NCBI RefSeq assembly: GCF_000238395.3
Contig: NZ_CP011025.1
Location: forward strand, 1,240,001 to 1,304,000
Length of the DNA: 64,000 bases
From: Pseudoalteromonas arctica A 37-1-2
GTDB lineage: Bacteria > Pseudomonadota > Gammaproteobacteria > Enterobacterales > Alteromonadaceae
Direction of reading: 5' to 3'
Below, piece after piece: positions 51,741-60,961 of this stretch; position 1 is the first letter of the stretch, and every line of letters begins with the position of its first letter. The position numbers and the translations under genes are program-made. A model generated the notes under the pieces. The model had not been told where the DNA came from. It saw only the letters and a list, made by a program, of their open reading frames with translations, and ran no database searches.

Positions 51741-54700
51741 TGTCAGTATTAAAAAAGATAACAGCCGCCGTAAGTGCTATTTTTGTCACGTTAGTTGTTG
51801 CACTATTTTGTTTGTTATTTACCGCACCCGGTAATCAATTTATTGCTTATAGTGCAAACAAAGCGGTAGATGGACTACATATTGAAATTAAAGATGGCCG
51901 TTTTATTTATAATGATGCCTTTAATGTACGCTTTGCTAGCAACGGATTGGACTTTAATGCACAACAATTGAAAATTGATTTGTTTTGGTGGCAGTGCGAT
52001 GGAATTTGTATAGATAACTTAAGTGCTAAATCTATAAATTTAACATTACCAAAAACTGCAGATTCACAAGAAAAAGCCGCGGCAGAGCCGCTTGAAAAAA
52101 TCAGCTTACCTTTTAATATTGCTGTAAAAAACATTGCGATCAATAAATTTACTCTAGAGCATCCAAGTGCAAACGTAAGCGTTAATAACTTTAAACTCTC
52201 AGCAAAAGCAGAGGGTTCAAAGCTGACGGTTAAAAGCCTGAATATTCCCACCATACTTGTTGCCTTAAAAGAGCAAGAACAAGATGCGAAAACACAAACG
52301 GCGCAAAATACTCAAGCGCCTTTAACGCACCTACCCGCGTTGCCTAATATAGAATTTACTTCGCCACTTGATTTAGTTGTTGAAGACTTTGAAATAGCTA
52401 AAATTACGATTGAGCAAAACGAAGCCCAACATGTTATTGAAAACATCTCGCTGCAATTAAGTGTGGAAGATGCGGTTATTAATTTAGAGTCATTCTCAGC
52501 AAAGTATGAACAGTGGCAGCTTAATACGCATCTTAATGCTGAGCTTGCAGGGAATTTGCCCGTGAAAGGGGATGTTGTTTTACAAAGTGACGAGCACCAA
52601 GCCAATTTGCAGTTGAATGGCGACTTATCAAATCTAAACTTAAATTTAGAAACACAGGGGCAATATCCGCTTAGTTTAACGGCAACGGCAAATTTAAAGC
52701 AAAAAAACTATCCGTTTGAGTTAAATGGCAAAATTAAGCAGTGGCTTATTGATGCACAAAGTAATGAGCTTAAAGTGCGAAATGTAAGCCTTAACGCACA
52801 AGGTAATGCTGACGACTATCAGCTTAGCCTTCAGGCGAATAGCCAATTAGGTGCGTACCCAGCTGTTGACTTAAATACCCAATTGAAAGGCAGTCTCACC
52901 AAAGCAACTTTACAAGCGCTAAGCATTAAAGCGAACGAAAGCAGTGCAACTATAAAAGCCAATGTTGATTGGCAAAAGGGCATACAGGCTAACTTTAATG
53001 GCACGCTTGCTAACTTAAAAGCGCAGTATTTAACTGATGCCGCTACCAGTGATATTTCAGGACAGTTTAAAGGCTCGTTTAATGCAGCTGACGATAAGTG
53101 GCAGCTACAAATGAATAATACAAAGTTAAGCGGATTACTTAACGACGTGCCACTAGAATTTGCCTCAAACTTTAAGCTAGACAACACGTTAAAAGCTAAT
53201 ATTGATAGCTTTTATTTAAGTAGCGGCACCAATAAATTAGCACTAAGCGGGCAAGTTGATGATACTTGGCAGGTTGATGGCAAAGTAACGCTAAAAAGTG
53301 ATGAAAAAGCTAATATTCCATTTACTGCCGACGGCAACGCAAATTTAAAAGTGAGAGGGGAAAGATTAACGCCCTCTGTTGATTTAGCACTAATACTAGA
53401 TCGCTTTATTTTTGATGAAATAAACATTAATAAATTATCAGTAAAAGGGCAGTTAGATACCGCAGCCGATTGGCAAACCGATGTTTCGGTAAGTGTTGGT
53501 TCGGCGCTGGTGGCCGAACAGCAAATTAATAGCGTTAAAATTGATATTAGCGGCGACAAAACAGATCATCAACTTACGGCATCTGTAGATGCCGAGCAAG
53601 GCAGTATAGAGCTTGAAGTTAATGGCAAAGTTAATAATACCACTTGGAATGGCGAGCTTAGTAATGTAACGCTTAGCGATAAAAAGCTTAGTTTTAGTAA
53701 TACTAAAAATATTGCCATTATGGTTAATACACAAAGTGGCGACTTTGATGTAAGTGCACATTGTTGGGCATCTGAGCAAAGTAAATTATGCATAGACACC
53801 TTAGCGCAGTCAAAAAATCTCGGTCAGCTAAATGCTAAACTAAGCAATTTAGCACTTGAGGAGCTTAAGCACTTTTTACCTAATAGCATTCGTACTCGCG
53901 GTAATATAGCTGGCGATGTAGCACTTAATTGGCAAAGCGGCGCGCTTAAAACATTACGCGCAAATATCGATTCTAGCGACTTAGAAGCAGTGCTAACCTC
54001 GGAAGAAGATCGTTTTAAATTACCAATCGAAACATTAAGTATTAGTGCGTTTTCGGATTCTCAAATTGGCAAGCTTGAAGCTAATTTAGAATCAAGTGTA
54101 TTAGGCAAAATTAATACACAAATTAATATCGACGATATACAAAATACGCAAGCGCTTAATGGCACCATTAATATTGATAAAATACTCCTTTCAGACTTAC
54201 AACCTTTTCTTGAAACCCTCGAGCAGTTAAAAGGTGATATTAGCGGTAAAGTCGCGTTAGCAGGTACGTTAAAAGATCCTTTATTAAATGGGGAGCTTAA
54301 TGTTAGCGATATTAGTTTAGAGGGCGAGCAATTACCTATAGCGCTGCAAAACTCAAATATAAACGTATTGTTTGATAAAACAACAGCCACAATAAAAGGC
54401 AACTTAAACGACAATCAAGGCGGTAAAATAAATCTAACCGGTGACGTTGATTGGCAAGGTGCGCAGCCTGCTGTAAATGTTGCGGTAGTTGGCGAGCAGT
54501 TTTATGTACGTGCGCAGCAAGGGGTCACTTTTAAAGTATCGCCGGATTTAAAAATAGGCTTGGCTAATAATGCACTCAAGCTTGCTGGTGAGGTAGTTGT
54601 GCCTTACGGTCGTATAATGATTGAAGAGCTTCCTGAGGGCGCGGTGCAAGTTAGCGATGATGAAATTATTGTTGATCAAAAAACTGAGGCCACAGAAACA

Positions 54701-55429
54701 GTTCCGTTTGATTACGACATAGATTTAAAAGTGATTGTTAAAAACGATGTAAAAGTAGAGTCGTTTGGCTTGGAATCAAAAGTTGCGGGTGATTTAGCAA
54801 TAAAAATGAGTCAAGGTGCGCCAATCATAGCCACAGGTGAGCTTAACTTAATTGAAGGTACTTACTTAGCCTTTGGACAAGATTTAATAATCAGCACCGG
54901 GCAAGTAGGTTTTAGCGGTTCAATTGAACAACCATTTTTAAATATTAAAGCAATACGTAATCCCGATACGACTGCAAATGGTGTCATTGCAGGGGTTACG
55001 CTCACGGGTAATGTTGAACAACCAACGCTTAAAATATTTTCTGAGCCTGCGATGGATCAAGCTCAAGCACTCGCATATTTACTTAATGGTCAACCTTTAG
55101 GCGATGGAGAAAGTTCGTCAAGCGATGCGATGCTCACACAGTTATTACTCTCTCAAGGTGTTAGCCGCAGCGAAGGGGTTGTTTCTAAGGTAGGTGAAAC
55201 CTTTGGGCTGTCGGATGTAAGTTTAAGCTCATCAGGTAGTGGTGATAGCACCAAAGTAGAAATATCAGGTTACGTAGCACCCAGTTTGCAAGTTAAATAT
55301 AGCGTGGGTGTATTTGATTCGCTCAGTGAAGTGGCTGTGCGATATCAGTTACTTTCACAGTTATACATAGAGATAACAAGCGGCCTATACCAAAATGTTG
55401 ATGTGCTATATAAGTTTGATTGGGAATAA
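51740..55429 (+). CDS. tamB: Translocation and assembly module protein TamB
   Basis: A 1229-residue protein with one N-terminal membrane helix (AVSAIFVTLVVALFCLLF), a long beta-helical AsmA-like body, and the C-terminal DUF490/TamB domain (GELNLIEGTYLAFGQDLIIS ... GVSRSEGVVSKVGETFGLSDVSL). It spans the periplasm and links to TamA, and related proteins carry phospholipids between membranes. Translational coupling to tamA is shown by the one-base overlap. Confidence 0.94.
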   Translation: MSVLKKITAAVSAIFVTLVVALFCLLFTAPGNQFIAYSANKAVDGLHIEIKDGRFIYNDAFNVRFASNGLDFNAQQLKIDLFWWQCDGICIDNLSAKSINLTLPKTADSQEKAAAEPLEKISLPFNIAVKNIAINKFTLEHPSANVSVNNFKLSAKAEGSKLTVKSLNIPTILVALKEQEQDAKTQTAQNTQAPLTHLPALPNIEFTSPLDLVVEDFEIAKITIEQNEAQHVIENISLQLSVEDAVINLESFSAKYEQWQLNTHLNAELAGNLPVKGDVVLQSDEHQANLQLNGDLSNLNLNLETQGQYPLSLTATANLKQKNYPFELNGKIKQWLIDAQSNELKVRNVSLNAQGNADDYQLSLQANSQLGAYPAVDLNTQLKGSLTKATLQALSIKANESSATIKANVDWQKGIQANFNGTLANLKAQYLTDAATSDISGQFKGSFNAADDKWQLQMNNTKLSGLLNDVPLEFASNFKLDNTLKANIDSFYLSSGTNKLALSGQVDDTWQVDGKVTLKSDEKANIPFTADGNANLKVRGERLTPSVDLALILDRFIFDEININKLSVKGQLDTAADWQTDVSVSVGSALVAEQQINSVKIDISGDKTDHQLTASVDAEQGSIELEVNGKVNNTTWNGELSNVTLSDKKLSFSNTKNIAIMVNTQSGDFDVSAHCWASEQSKLCIDTLAQSKNLGQLNAKLSNLALEELKHFLPNSIRTRGNIAGDVALNWQSGALKTLRANIDSSDLEAVLTSEEDRFKLPIETLSISAFSDSQIGKLEANLESSVLGKINTQINIDDIQNTQALNGTINIDKILLSDLQPFLETLEQLKGDISGKVALAGTLKDPLLNGELNVSDISLEGEQLPIALQNSNINVLFDKTTATIKGNLNDNQGGKINLTGDVDWQGAQPAVNVAVVGEQFYVRAQQGVTFKVSPDLKIGLANNALKLAGEVVVPYGRIMIEELPEGAVQVSDDEIIVDQKTEATETVPFDYDIDLKVIVKNDVKVESFGLESKVAGDLAIKMSQGAPIIATGELNLIEGTYLAFGQDLIISTGQVGFSGSIEQPFLNIKAIRNPDTTANGVIAGVTLTGNVEQPTLKIFSEPAMDQAQALAYLLNGQPLGDGESSSSDAMLTQLLLSQGVSRSEGVVSKVGETFGLSDVSLSSSGSGDSTKVEISGYVAPSLQVKYSVGVFDSLSEVAVRYQLLSQLYIEITSGLYQNVDVLYKFDWE

Positions 55430-55461
55430 CCAAAACTATAATAATTATAAGGATATAAGCG

Positions 55462-56349
55462 ATGAAAAAAGTTATATTGCCAGCTCTGCTTAGTGTTTTT
55501 TTGAGCGGTTGTGCTCAACAACTCGGTGATGATGTTGCTAATCAAGAGCTACCTTTATTGAGCGCGAGTGAAGTAATTGCTAGTGCAACAGATAATGACT
55601 GGCGAGTAGTGGACGCTCAAAATACTTTAAAGATAACGCTGCCAACGGGCGATGCGTACATTGAACTTAATGAACTGCTTGCCCCAAAGCACGTTCAAAA
55701 CATTAAAAAGTTAGCGCGAGAAGGGTTTTATAAAAATACTAGCGTTTATCGGTTTGTTGAAGGTTTTGTAGCGCAAGGCGGGGACAGCTCGGGTAAAAAG
55801 TTAATTAAAACGGCAGATAAAACAGTCCCTGCTGAGTTTTATTTAACAACAAACAAACCACTTTTAATTACTGAGCTAAATGGCGACGGATATGCACCAG
55901 TTACTGGCTTTTTAAACGGCTTTGCAGTTGCTCAAAACTCAGCACATACGCAAACATGGCAAGTGCATTGTAGTGGTGTGTTTGCAATGGCGCGCGATAA
56001 CGATATAAATAGTGCGAGTACGGAGTTTTTTGTAACGATAGGGCAAGGCCCGCGCTACCTTGATAAAAACATTACGGTGTTTGGTCGAGTGCTCGAAGGT
56101 ATAGAGCATTTTAATCGTTTAGCGCGTACACCAACTGAAGGAAAAGCATTTAACCCAATTACCAATATACAAGTGCTTGGCGATGTACAAAGCGATAAAA
56201 GTATATTTAAAGTGATGAAAACAAACTCATCTGTGTTTAAAAACTTAATCAGTGCTCGTAAAAACCGTGTTGAGCCATGGTTTGTTAAAGCACATAATTA
56301 CGTTGATGTGTGTGGTATGCCCATACCCACTAAGCGCGAAGTTAATTAA
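55462..56349 (+). CDS. Lipoprotein peptidyl-prolyl isomerase (cyclophilin type)
   Basis: A 295-residue protein with a lipoprotein signal (LSGC, Cys17) and a cyclophilin domain. Recognisable parts are NIKKLAREGFYKNTSVYRFVEGFVAQGGD, GVFAMARDND with the STEFFVTIGQGPRYLD block, and VFGRVLEGIEHFNRL. It should speed proline isomerisation in envelope proteins. The C-terminal 70 residues extend past the domain. It follows tamB by 32 bases, so it may share the operon; a strong terminator follows. Confidence 0.9.
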   Translation: MKKVILPALLSVFLSGCAQQLGDDVANQELPLLSASEVIASATDNDWRVVDAQNTLKITLPTGDAYIELNELLAPKHVQNIKKLAREGFYKNTSVYRFVEGFVAQGGDSSGKKLIKTADKTVPAEFYLTTNKPLLITELNGDGYAPVTGFLNGFAVAQNSAHTQTWQVHCSGVFAMARDNDINSASTEFFVTIGQGPRYLDKNITVFGRVLEGIEHFNRLARTPTEGKAFNPITNIQVLGDVQSDKSIFKVMKTNSSVFKNLISARKNRVEPWFVKAHNYVDVCGMPIPTKREVN

Positions 56350-56356
56350 AAAATGT

Positions 56357-56386
56357 AAAAAGGAGCCTAGGCTCCTTTTTTAATAC
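56357..56386 (+). terminator. Intrinsic terminator after the cyclophilin gene
   Basis: AAAAGGAGCC / GGCTCCTTTT with a two-base loop and T-run. Confidence 0.92.
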
Positions 56387-56408
56387 CCATATTTCAGTTT
56401 AAAATAAA

Positions 56409-57254
56409 CTACTGACGATTAATTTTAACTGCAAATGGCGTGTCGTTATAATGCGTAGAGCGATACGGGTTTATATCAAGCCCGCCGCGACGAGTATAAC
56501 GCGCGTAAACCTCTAATTCTTTAATATTAAGTTGTGTTGTTAAATCGCTATAAATACGTTCAACACACTGCTCATGAAATTCGTTATGTGTTCTGAACGA
56601 AATTAAATAACGCAGTAACGATTCGCGACATATTTGCTCGCCTGTGTATCGTATAATCACACTTGCCCAGTCAGGCTGGGAGGTAATTAAACAGTTCGAC
56701 TTAAGTAAATGGCTGTAGAGCGTTTCAGTAACTACGTTATCACTTTTTGCTTTAAGTGAATTAGCATCAATATCGTAATTATTAATCTCAATATCTAAGT
56801 CATCAATACATTCACCTGGCAGCGCCGTACACGGTAAGCAATTGTAATCATCAGGATTATATAAAGTCACTTTGACAGTGCTGTTAACCGCGTTTGATAA
56901 ATCATCAATTAAATGCTGTTTTACTATATCAATGCTTTCAAATCGGGTTTGGTTAAAGCTATTCAAGTAAAGCTTAAACGACTTTGACTCAATAATATGG
57001 CTGCTTTGGCACTCAAAGGTAAATAAGGCTACGGCAACTTGCGGTTTACCTTTATTGTTTAGCCATGAAAGCTCGTAACCTGTCCAAATATCTTGGCCTT
57101 TAAATGGAAGCTCTGCTTCGTCAATATTTAAAGCATCACGATTTAGTTTGCGCGCAATAGGGAAAAGCAAGCTTGGCGTGTACACATCTACATACTCAGT
57201 AGATTGGCCTAATACGCTACCTTTAAGGTCTGGAGAATTGCTGTAATCTGTCAT
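56409..57254 (-). CDS. queF: NADPH-dependent 7-cyano-7-deazaguanine reductase
   Basis: A 281-residue long-form QueF. The catalytic Cys188 lies in [14 protein letters not shown] with Asp195. The NADPH-binding region [17 protein letters not shown] is near 90-105, and [11 protein letters not shown] and [17 protein letters not shown] close the protein. It reduces preQ0 to preQ1 in queuosine synthesis in the cytoplasm. It is divergent from syd, with only 60 bases between the starts. Confidence 0.96.
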   Translation of the reverse strand: MTDYSNSPDLKGSVLGQSTEYVDVYTPSLLFPIARKLNRDALNIDEAELPFKGQDIWTGYELSWLNNKGKPQVAVALFTFECQSSHIIESKSFKLYLNSFNQTRFESIDIVKQHLIDDLSNAVNSTVKVTLYNPDDYNCLPCTALPGECIDDLDIEINNYDIDANSLKAKSDNVVTETLYSHLLKSNCLITSQPDWASVIIRYTGEQICRESLLRYLISFRTHNEFHEQCVERIYSDLTTQLNIKELEVYARYTRRGGLDINPYRSTHYNDTPFAVKINRQ

Positions 57255-57313
57255 GTTTGCTCTTAAATAGTTACAATAGGGACATTATATCTAATTTAAA
57301 TGAGTTTCACAGT

Positions 57314-57853
57314 ATGTCTGTTGCATTGCTTATAGAACAACTTCATCAAACATTTAGCGAAAATACCCTGAAAAATACCGCAAAGTACCCACTTATTGTG
57401 CACGACGAGCAATGGCCAAGCCTATGTGAAGTTGGTGAGGTTGACGAGCAAGGAAACATTCAATGGCAGGGCGCGCGTCAGCAACCTGCAGGTTCGCTTA
57501 ATGATTTAGCCAGTGCACTTGAGCTTGAGTTTCCAAAAGAGCTTAGCGAGCTATATGGGCATATGTACGGTGGAAGCATTTCAGCAAGTATTGATGGGCA
57601 TCAGGTTGAATTACTACAAGCATGGAACGAAGAAGACTTTAATTTGTTACAGCAAAATATAACGGGTCACGTTTTAATGAAACGCAAGCTCAAGCAGCCA
57701 GAAACGGTATTTATTGGTTTAACAGATCAAGATGATTTACTAGTGAGTGTATTGGTGCACACTGGTGAAGTATGTTTAGAGCACGTAGGCAAAAAAACAC
57801 ACCATGTACTTGCACCTAACATTAATGCTTTTTTAAAGGCATTAGAGGTTTAA
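57314..57853 (+). CDS. syd: SecY-interacting protein Syd
   Basis: A 179-residue acidic cytoplasmic protein matching Syd: PLIVHDEQWPSLCE near residue 27, LEFPKELSELYGHMYGGS, and ending HVLAPNINAFLKAL. Syd binds SecY and helps check or remove faulty translocons. The ATG at 57314 gives the expected N-terminus MSVALLIEQL; the upstream frame is queF promoter. Its neighbours queF and the DUF2310 gene are familiar in Vibrio and relatives. Confidence 0.92.
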   Translation: MSVALLIEQLHQTFSENTLKNTAKYPLIVHDEQWPSLCEVGEVDEQGNIQWQGARQQPAGSLNDLASALELEFPKELSELYGHMYGGSISASIDGHQVELLQAWNEEDFNLLQQNITGHVLMKRKLKQPETVFIGLTDQDDLLVSVLVHTGEVCLEHVGKKTHHVLAPNINAFLKALEV

Positions 57854-57866
57854 AACGTGTTTAATA

Positions 57867-57896
57867 AATCAGCTTAGCGTTATCACTAAGCTGATT
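57867..57896. terminator. Hairpin between syd and the DUF2310 gene
   Basis: AATCAGCTTAG / CTAAGCTGATT, an 11-bp stem between two convergent genes. No T-run follows, so termination is probable by position but not certain. Confidence 0.5.
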
Positions 57897-57916
57897 ATAA
57901 GCGCTCACTAAAGTTG

Positions 57917-58690
57917 TTACTGAAAATCCCACGATATATTAGACACTAAGCCACACGGCTCACATCTAAAATCGAATAACCCAAACCACGACTCAGGTAA
58001 TTTCCAGTCGCCATGACAGCTAGGGCATTTCCGTTCAAGTTCAGACGCTTTATCTACGCCGCCTACACGGTATAAATAATAATAGGTTGGCTTTTTAGTT
58101 AAAAAACTAATTCGCTTTGTTATGTCTTTTCCGCGTCTGTATAAGTCGCTTTGGATACTCGATATTTCTTCAAGTGCCGGAAACTCACAACGGGTTGCGC
58201 CATTAATTTGAATTTGATCGCAGGCTTGCCAATCTTCTTGCCATTTTATAAGCGTTTTATAGTCACCATTAGCAATTGCCGGAATACGAAATAACGGCAC
58301 AGGCAAAAAGTCATCACCACAATAAAGCGGGCTACACGTATGCACATAGGTTGTGTATAAAATATAACTTGATGGTTCTTTACAGCAGTCAGCGCCGTTG
58401 GAGTGAATATCTTGTCCAATCACTTTTACTTTTGGCGCAAGTAGCCCCGCACTATGTAACTTTTCGATACTGTGCTTAACAAATGGGCTGTTATTTAGCG
58501 GGTGCATTGCATCTTCAGTAGGGCACATTACACGGGTAATAAAAAATCCATCTTTTAAAACGGTTGGAAATTCTTCCCCCATTATTTGACCATTAAAACG
58601 CAGTGCATTTACTAAGCGATTTATTGCTTGTTCGGCTTGTTCTAGGGTGGTGTCTTGGTAGCAATCAAAAGTTAAATCAACAACGAACAT
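57917..58690 (-). CDS. Zn-ribbon protein of the DUF2310 family
   Basis: A 257-residue protein. The C-terminus holds a zinc ribbon (CPSCHGDW ... CEPCGL), and the preceding sequence has CCKEPSSYILYTTYVHTCSPLYCGDDFLPVPLFRIP, diagnostic of DUF2310. The family has no known function; it occurs with syd and queF in several gammaproteobacteria. It converges on syd and is followed upstream by a small gene in the same direction. Confidence 0.85.
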   Translation of the reverse strand: MFVVDLTFDCYQDTTLEQAEQAINRLVNALRFNGQIMGEEFPTVLKDGFFITRVMCPTEDAMHPLNNSPFVKHSIEKLHSAGLLAPKVKVIGQDIHSNGADCCKEPSSYILYTTYVHTCSPLYCGDDFLPVPLFRIPAIANGDYKTLIKWQEDWQACDQIQINGATRCEFPALEEISSIQSDLYRRGKDITKRISFLTKKPTYYYLYRVGGVDKASELERKCPSCHGDWKLPESWFGLFDFRCEPCGLVSNISWDFQ

Positions 58691-58703
58691 TTATAGTCTC
58701 AAA

Positions 58704-58970
58704 TTATTTTTGTTCTAGCAGTGCAAGAAGTTTATCGAGTTTTTGCTCAATTCTATCTAATTGACTTGTTTTAAGCTCAGTACTATCTGACTGCTGTGGG
58801 TTTCTCATGAAGTTATTTATTGAATCAGGATTGTTTTTATATTGGCTTACTGCTGCAATAATCATCGGCATAGGAACCGGTTGCGCCAAACGGCTTTTAG
58901 TTAGTGCTACAGTAGGGGTTTTGCCTTCATCAAGAAGGGCTTTAATTGCATCAAATACAACTGAATTCAT
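58704..58970 (-). CDS. Small protein with a KfrA-like N-terminal helix-turn-helix
   Basis: An 88-residue protein. VVFDAIKALLDEGKTPTVALTKSRLAQPVPMPMIIAAV resembles the KfrA-type DNA-binding start, and the C-terminus (LDRIEQKLDKLLALLEQ) is a short coiled coil, probably for dimerisation. It could be a small DNA-binding protein. Family assignment is tentative. It ends 13 bases before the DUF2310 gene begins. Confidence 0.7.
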   Translation of the reverse strand: MNSVVFDAIKALLDEGKTPTVALTKSRLAQPVPMPMIIAAVSQYKNNPDSINNFMRNPQQSDSTELKTSQLDRIEQKLDKLLALLEQK

Positions 58971-59000
58971 TAGATATATAACTCTTTAATAAAATAAATA

Positions 59001-59020
59001 CGCAGCATATAAATGCTGCG
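59001..59020 (-). terminator. Terminator after the DUF2789 gene
   Basis: CGCAGCAT / ATGCTGCG hairpin; on the minus strand it is followed by TATTTATTTTATT. Confidence 0.75.
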
Positions 59021-59066
59021 CAGATGCTATGTTAGCAATAAATAAGGGAGGGTACATTAAATAAAA

Positions 59067-59303
59067 TTACTTACTTTGACGAATGCGTACATCTAACTCG
59101 TCAATTACTTCACTCCAATCACCGTCTTGTGCAAGCGATTCAGCTAAAAAGTGCTGTTGTGCCTCATCCCAAAAAGAAGCTTCTTGGAGTAGTGTTGTGT
59201 CTTCTAATTCATGTGAGGCAATAAATGCATCTATTTGTTCATCAGAATTAGGTAATCCAAGCTGTGCAAATAGTGTATTGATGTCGTGTTTAGTCGTATC
59301 CAT
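59067..59303 (-). CDS. DUF2789 family protein
   Basis: A 78-residue acidic protein. HDINTLFAQLGLPNSDEQIDAFIASH at the start and ASFWDEAQQHFLAESLAQDGDWSEVIDELDVRIR at the end match DUF2789 over the full length. The family has no known function. AGGAGCAATATC precedes the ATG. Confidence 0.88.
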   Translation of the reverse strand: MDTTKHDINTLFAQLGLPNSDEQIDAFIASHELEDTTLLQEASFWDEAQQHFLAESLAQDGDWSEVIDELDVRIRQSK

Positions 59304-59456
59304 GATATTGCTCCTTTAAACGAATGAAAACTTATTCTAAGGATTAACTCTACTCCTAGCTAGTTAAACTCTCGCTGAATTTACGGTTAATAATTTTAGG
59401 TATATAGTTAGGTATAAAGTTAAACAGTCTACAGCTAAAATAATAAAGGAAATGCA

Positions 59457-60110
59457 ATGAGTGTAACCACGCCAGCTGATACGTTCAGCGTACAGTATTT
59501 AGCCGCAGAAGATATTAGCACTGCAGCAAGCCTAATTTATCAGGCTTATCATGACGATCCTGTATTACAAAACATGCTTAGCTACAATGACGAAAATAAA
59601 TCAGTATACGAAAAAAAATTACGATCATTAATTCGCGAAGAACTCAGTAGTTTTTGGCAAGAAAAGCAGCCATTAATTGGTTTATACCGCAACGATAAAT
59701 TAAAAGCAGTAGCGTGTGTATTTGAATCTAATAGCCAATTACAAGCGCAGCGTTATTGGCACTGGCGTTTAAAGTTAATGCTGAGTGCGGGCTACTTACA
59801 AACAAATCAATTAATAGATAAAGAACAAACAATTAGAGATGCCCTTAAAGAGAAAGGCAATTACTACTTTTTAGCTTTTATTGCCGTAGATCCACATTTT
59901 CATGGGCAAGGGTTTGGTCGTTACTTACTACGAGGGCTTGATGATTTAGTTAAATGTAACGCTGAGTCAACGGGGATGGCTGTATTTGTAACGCGTAAAG
60001 AACACACTGAATTTTTTAAAACCGAAAAGTTTGAAGCATTTAAACACCTTACTTTTAACCAAGTAGAGGGCGAGTTACTGTTTAAATCAATAATTGAGCC
60101 AACTATTTAA
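59457..60110 (+). CDS. GNAT family N-acetyltransferase
   Basis: A 217-residue acetyltransferase. The acetyl-CoA site is FIAVDPHFHGQGFGRYLLRGLDDLV (about 140-165), and the C-terminal FFKTEKFEAFKHLTF is the usual final strand-turn region. The acceptor is unknown. AAAGGAAATGC precedes the ATG. It lies upstream of the CsrB-like RNA, in the same direction. Confidence 0.87.
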   Translation: MSVTTPADTFSVQYLAAEDISTAASLIYQAYHDDPVLQNMLSYNDENKSVYEKKLRSLIREELSSFWQEKQPLIGLYRNDKLKAVACVFESNSQLQAQRYWHWRLKLMLSAGYLQTNQLIDKEQTIRDALKEKGNYYFLAFIAVDPHFHGQGFGRYLLRGLDDLVKCNAESTGMAVFVTRKEHTEFFKTEKFEAFKHLTFNQVEGELLFKSIIEPTI

Positions 60111-60150
60111 AATTATGATGTAAGCCAATGCGCCCAAACGGACATAAGGC

Positions 60151-60168
60151 CGTGAGATATATCTCACA
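60151..60168. promoter_or_regulatory. GacA/UvrY-like upstream activating palindrome
   Basis: CGTGAGATATATCTCACA fits the TGTRAG-N6-CTYACA pattern of GacA/UvrY boxes except for the first base. It lies about 180 bases before the estimated start of the CsrB-like RNA, a distance similar to that known for csrB/rsm genes. Confidence 0.6.
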
Positions 60169-60540
60169 TTATCGTGAGCATTGTCAGTTAAAGGCTATTA
60201 ATAAGTAGCCTTTTTCAACTCAAGCTATTGTTATTTAAAGTTTATTTTTATTTTTCATTTTTGTGACGTTTATTTATTTAATGTTAAGTCCTATTTCTCC
60301 CCCCTGATTGCTTTAAACTTCTCTTCGTCAAGACGACATAGCTCAATGATTGAGTTACTGCCAAGGATACGGAATAGGCAACATAGCGGACGCTAGCAGG
60401 AAGCATAAAGGACAAGCTAAAACGGATACAAGGAAGAATAAGGAAGTGCATGAAGCACTTAGTAGCTAGGAGTTACTTTAGGATAATCACGGATGACGCT
60501 ACAGGAAGTAGCAGGAGCGTTAGTTTACGTAGGACGGCCA

Positions 60541-60790
60541 AGATGGCAAGTGGACATTGCAGGATGCAAAAGTGGCAGGAGCTACTTTAAAGGATTACCA
60601 GGGATGATGCTACGGGATGTAGCTAAACGATAGATTTCGTGGGTTTGCCAAGATGGCTATGGATATTGCAGGATGCAAAAAGTGGCAGGAGCTACTTAAA
60701 AGGATTACCAGGGATGATGCTACAGTATGTAGCCAAACGATAGATTTCGTGGGTTTGCCAAGGTGGCTATGGATATTGCAGGATGCAATG
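60541..60790 (+). repeat. 110-bp tandem repeats inside the CsrB-like RNA
   Basis: Two full units (60541-60650 and 60651-60760) and a partial third (60761-60790). Shared blocks include GGCAGGAGCTACTT, AAGGATTACCAGGGATGATG and TAGATTTCGTGGGTTTGCCA. Each unit adds about six GGA motifs, so the repeats expand CsrA-binding capacity. There are no spacers, so this is not a CRISPR array. Confidence 0.9.
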
Positions 60791-60877
60791 TGAGGGTAAA
60801 CAAGGTTGTTTACTCGTTCAGGGGATGATAATACGGATTTAAGATAATGGATATCTAGCAGGATGCAGTCCAATTGG

Positions 60878-60907
60878 GGCGTAACTTTAGTTACGCCTTA
60901 GTTTTTT
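60878..60907 (+). terminator. Intrinsic terminator of the CsrB-like RNA
   Basis: GGCGTAACT / AGTTACGCC with a two-base loop, then TTAGTTTTTT. Confidence 0.93.
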
Positions 60908-60961
60908 GTGTTGAATTAAGTTTATCAACTTAAGACAAATACTCTTAAAGTATATTCAGTT

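Larger units (their letters stand above)
60338..60908 (+). ncRNA. csrB: CsrB/RsmZ-type small RNA that would sequester CsrA
   Basis: A region of about 570 bases without coding frames. It carries about 31 GGA motifs, most as AGGA, CAGGA or AAGGA. Many sit in the loops of short hairpins such as GTGCATGAAGCAC, GCTACAGGAAGTAGC, TTGCAGGATGCAA and GCTACGGGATGTAGC. Repeated A(N)GGA in hairpin loops is the binding signature of CsrA. The region ends in a strong intrinsic terminator (60878-60907), and a GacA/UvrY-like box lies upstream. The RNA would titrate CsrA and so change carbon flow, motility and biofilm genes. The 5' end is an estimate; length and motif number exceed those of Escherichia coli CsrB. 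Rfam-level identity was not tested. Confidence 0.85.

Noticed and set aside
60541..60790. Possible CRISPR-like array
   Set aside because: The repeats are 110 bp, contiguous and without unique spacers, and there are no cas genes; they are part of the GGA-rich RNA.
60610..60873. Open frame on the minus strand through the repeat region
   Set aside because: It is an accidental frame across the tandem repeats of the CsrB-like RNA, without ribosome-binding site or recognisable protein features.
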